Assembly: GCF_004403305.1 (NCBI RefSeq)
Contig: NZ_SOHE01000056.1
Span: forward strand, 1 to 64,000
DNA length: 64,000 nt
DNA from: Cryobacterium frigoriphilum
Lineage (GTDB): Bacteria > Actinomycetota > Actinomycetes > Actinomycetales > Microbacteriaceae
Reading direction: 5' to 3'
Shown here: positions 62,723 to 64,000 of the stretch, piece after piece
How the letters are laid out: each line of letters begins with the position of its first letter
Numbering within the stretch: the stretch's first letter is position 1
Made by a program: the position numbers and the translations under genes
The notes under the pieces: generated by a model
What the model saw: the letters and a program-made list of their open reading frames with translations, nothing else
Database searches by the model: none
What the model was told of the DNA's origin: nothing

Positions 62723-63037
62723 GTGAAGGTGCAGCAGAGCAACGAGCAGAGCAATCAGCGCAGACGTCAGCAGCGGAGTCAGCAGCGATCGATCGTGGCG
62801 GTCTGGCTGCTGGCCGTCATCGGCGCGGTGCTGACCGCGGTGCTGTCCGAACCCGGTGAACACCTCACCTGGATCGGCCTGACCATGGCCGGCTGTACCC
62901 TCGCGACGCTCAGCCTGCAGCTCGCGACCGGTGAAAAGGTCGGCTACGTCAGCCGGGTCACCTCGAGCCTGACCGGGGCGGTTGTCGTGCTCGCCGTCGC
63001 CACCGGCGTCGTCACTCTTCTGGACCTCGTCGCGTAG
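62723..63037 (+). CDS. Small membrane protein, unknown
   Basis: 104 residues from GTG 62723; a GTG at 62729 is close by. A Gln/Arg/Ser-rich cytoplasmic tail (NEQSNQRRRQQRSQQRS) is followed by three helices (about 24-42, 49-66, 82-101). Similar small proteins are found next to the FABP-like gene in other Microbacteriaceae (from memory). No motif recognised. Confidence 0.65.
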   Translation: MKVQQSNEQSNQRRRQQRSQQRSIVAVWLLAVIGAVLTAVLSEPGEHLTWIGLTMAGCTLATLSLQLATGEKVGYVSRVTSSLTGAVVVLAVATGVVTLLDLVA

Positions 63038-63084
63038 CCGAGCGCCCGTCGCACGCACGTCGCCCCGCGACGCCGGGACACCAC

Positions 63085-63090
63085 TAGACT
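63085..63090 (+). promoter_or_regulatory. -10 box TAGACT, leaderless start
   Basis: TAGACT ends 6 nt before ATG 63097. Confidence 0.6.
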
Positions 63091-63096
63091 CCAAAC

Positions 63097-63210
63097 ATGT
63101 CGCTGCTCGCAATTGAACTCTTCTTCCTGGGTCTCCTCGCACTAGCCAGCCTGTCGATCGCCTGGGTTTCCGGCCTCGTCGTGGTCAAACTTTTCCGGGG
63201 GCAGCGGTAA
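63097..63210 (+). CDS. 37-residue single-pass membrane protein
   Basis: ATG 63097 opens a 37-codon frame (MSLLAIELFFLGLLALAS..., ending VVVKLFRGQR, stop 63208-63210). It has one or two hydrophobic helices and a basic C-terminal tail, so it would sit in the membrane. TAGACT lies exactly 6 nt upstream and the FABP-like gene begins 6 nt downstream, so it is probably the first gene of a two-gene unit. Function unknown. Confidence 0.65.
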   Translation: MSLLAIELFFLGLLALASLSIAWVSGLVVVKLFRGQR

Positions 63211-63216
63211 CGCACG

Positions 63217-63933
63217 ATGCGTGAACTGCCTGTCGGCCTGCCGAGTGAGCTGGTCCCGCTGTCCTGGCTCATCGGAGTCTGGGAGGGTAGCGGTGTACTC
63301 GAGTACAAGATCGGCGAGAAGTCGGTCAGCCGTACCTTCGGTCACCGTCTGAGCTTCAGCCACGACGGCCTGCCGCACCTCAACTACAGCTCCTACACCT
63401 GGCTCGAGCCCGAAGAGCCCGCTGCGCCCGATGCCGGGGACGCGGCGACGGATGTCGCACCCGTCGACCTCGACGCCCGGCCGGCTTCGGCCTCGGCCGA
63501 GCAGCCCGACTTCGGCTCCGAGGTCGACAGCGACGGCAAGACCCCGCTCGTCACCGAGACCGGCTACTGGCGCCTGAGCCGCCCGCAGGGCGACGGTGAC
63601 CCGGGCCCCGGCATGCTGCCGGCCCGAGGCGAGCGCCCGTTCACGTCGGCGGCTGCGGTCGAAACCCTGCGCAATCGCGACGGTGGTTTCGACATCGAGG
63701 TGTCGCTCGTGCACCCCGGCGGCGTCGTCGAGCTCTACCTCGGCCAGGTCAAGGGGCCCCGCATCGACCTGGCGACGGATGCCGTGCTGCGCACCGCCGG
63801 TGCCAAGCCGTATGTGGCCGCCACCCGGCTCTACGGACTCGTCGACAACCACCTGCTCTGGGCCTGGGACATCGCCGCCCTCGGTCAGGACCTGCGCACC
63901 CACGCCTCCGGACGTCTCGCCCGCACAGAATAA
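63217..63933 (+). CDS. Nitrobindin-like heme-binding beta-barrel protein (FABP/DUF1794)
   Basis: 238 residues. N-terminal WLIGVWEGSG (GxWxGxG motif, about 18-27) and C-terminal LLWAWDIAALGQDLRTHASGRL, with the conserved heme-ligand His, match the nitrobindin family, which bind heme and isomerise peroxynitrite. A roughly 50-residue acidic Ala/Asp/Pro-rich insertion (about 66-108) lies between barrel strands and is unlike compact members. ATG 63217 has no clear Shine-Dalgarno. Confidence 0.85.
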   Translation: MRELPVGLPSELVPLSWLIGVWEGSGVLEYKIGEKSVSRTFGHRLSFSHDGLPHLNYSSYTWLEPEEPAAPDAGDAATDVAPVDLDARPASASAEQPDFGSEVDSDGKTPLVTETGYWRLSRPQGDGDPGPGMLPARGERPFTSAAAVETLRNRDGGFDIEVSLVHPGGVVELYLGQVKGPRIDLATDAVLRTAGAKPYVAATRLYGLVDNHLLWAWDIAALGQDLRTHASGRLARTE

Positions 63934-64000
63934 TTCGCCCGACCCCCCTCGACTTTTCGCGAGTGAGTGGGTCGCCCTCACTCCACTGTCAGTGGCGCGG
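63934..64000. other. Right-end intergenic sequence
   Basis: No gene is supported; a short GAGTGAG / CTCACTC inverted repeat (63961-63967 / 63977-63983) may be part of a terminator. Confidence 0.4.

Overview
The window is chromosomal DNA from a high-GC Gram-positive actinobacterium. A mycothiol synthase gene (mshD), actinobacterial PHO-box half-sites (GTTCA spaced 11 bp), a SigK/RskA-type sigma/anti-sigma pair, TANNNT -10 boxes placed exactly 6 nt before start codons (leaderless mRNAs), and a strong excess of CGGATGCC/GGCATCCG point to Microbacteriaceae (Leifsonia/Cryobacterium-like). The genus is inference. I see no phage, IS element, integrase or CRISPR array. The accessory character lies in the surface-protein loci and in a dense set of intergenic palindromes.

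Layout. 1-247: 3' end of an HNH (DUF222-type) endonuclease gene. 361-7715: three tandem paralogous secreted proteins, the middle one a subtilisin-like protease, each behind a similar palindromic promoter. 7740-14013: MFS permease, MhqO/MhqD-like quinone-detoxification pair, YrdB-like membrane protein, purU, and an MFS exporter with a coupled upstream ORF. 14090-18816: GH3 beta-glucosidase and sugar permease facing a divergent TetR regulator. 18854-27133: amino-acid permease, then a complete overlapping Mrp (mnhA-G) Na+/H+ antiporter operon. 27349-29155: flavin monooxygenase with FMN reductase. 29251-31692: glyA behind a ZTP-type riboswitch, then folD. 31964-34416: gamma-carbonic-anhydrase-like protein and LysR regulator, divergent from a DMT exporter. 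34576-38955: Leloir galactose genes (galK, galT / DeoR regulator, galM). 39119-41915: DUF445 protein and an SGNH-like/GAF fusion. 41939-47654: a four-gene surface locus (three small paralogous secreted proteins and one 1333-residue LamG protein). 47965-50289: hexapeptide-repeat protein, PNPOx-family enzyme, tRNA-Lys and an unrecognised gene. 50657-53268: sigK/rskA-like pair and a class IV aminotransferase. 53466-62652 (all minus strand): GlnR-like regulator, mshD, ppk, NUDIX/phosphatase, then PHO-box-controlled pstSCAB. 62723-63933: two small membrane proteins and a nitrobindin-like protein.

How it fits together. The phosphate block joins uptake (pstSCAB), polyphosphate storage (ppk) and nucleotide sanitation. 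The glyA/folD/purU genes handle one-carbon units, and a ZTP switch would tie glyA to folate status. The gal genes are controlled from a divergent DeoR regulator. The least described parts are the 41.9-47.7 kb surface locus and the 0.3-7.7 kb tandem surface genes with their shared promoter palindrome.
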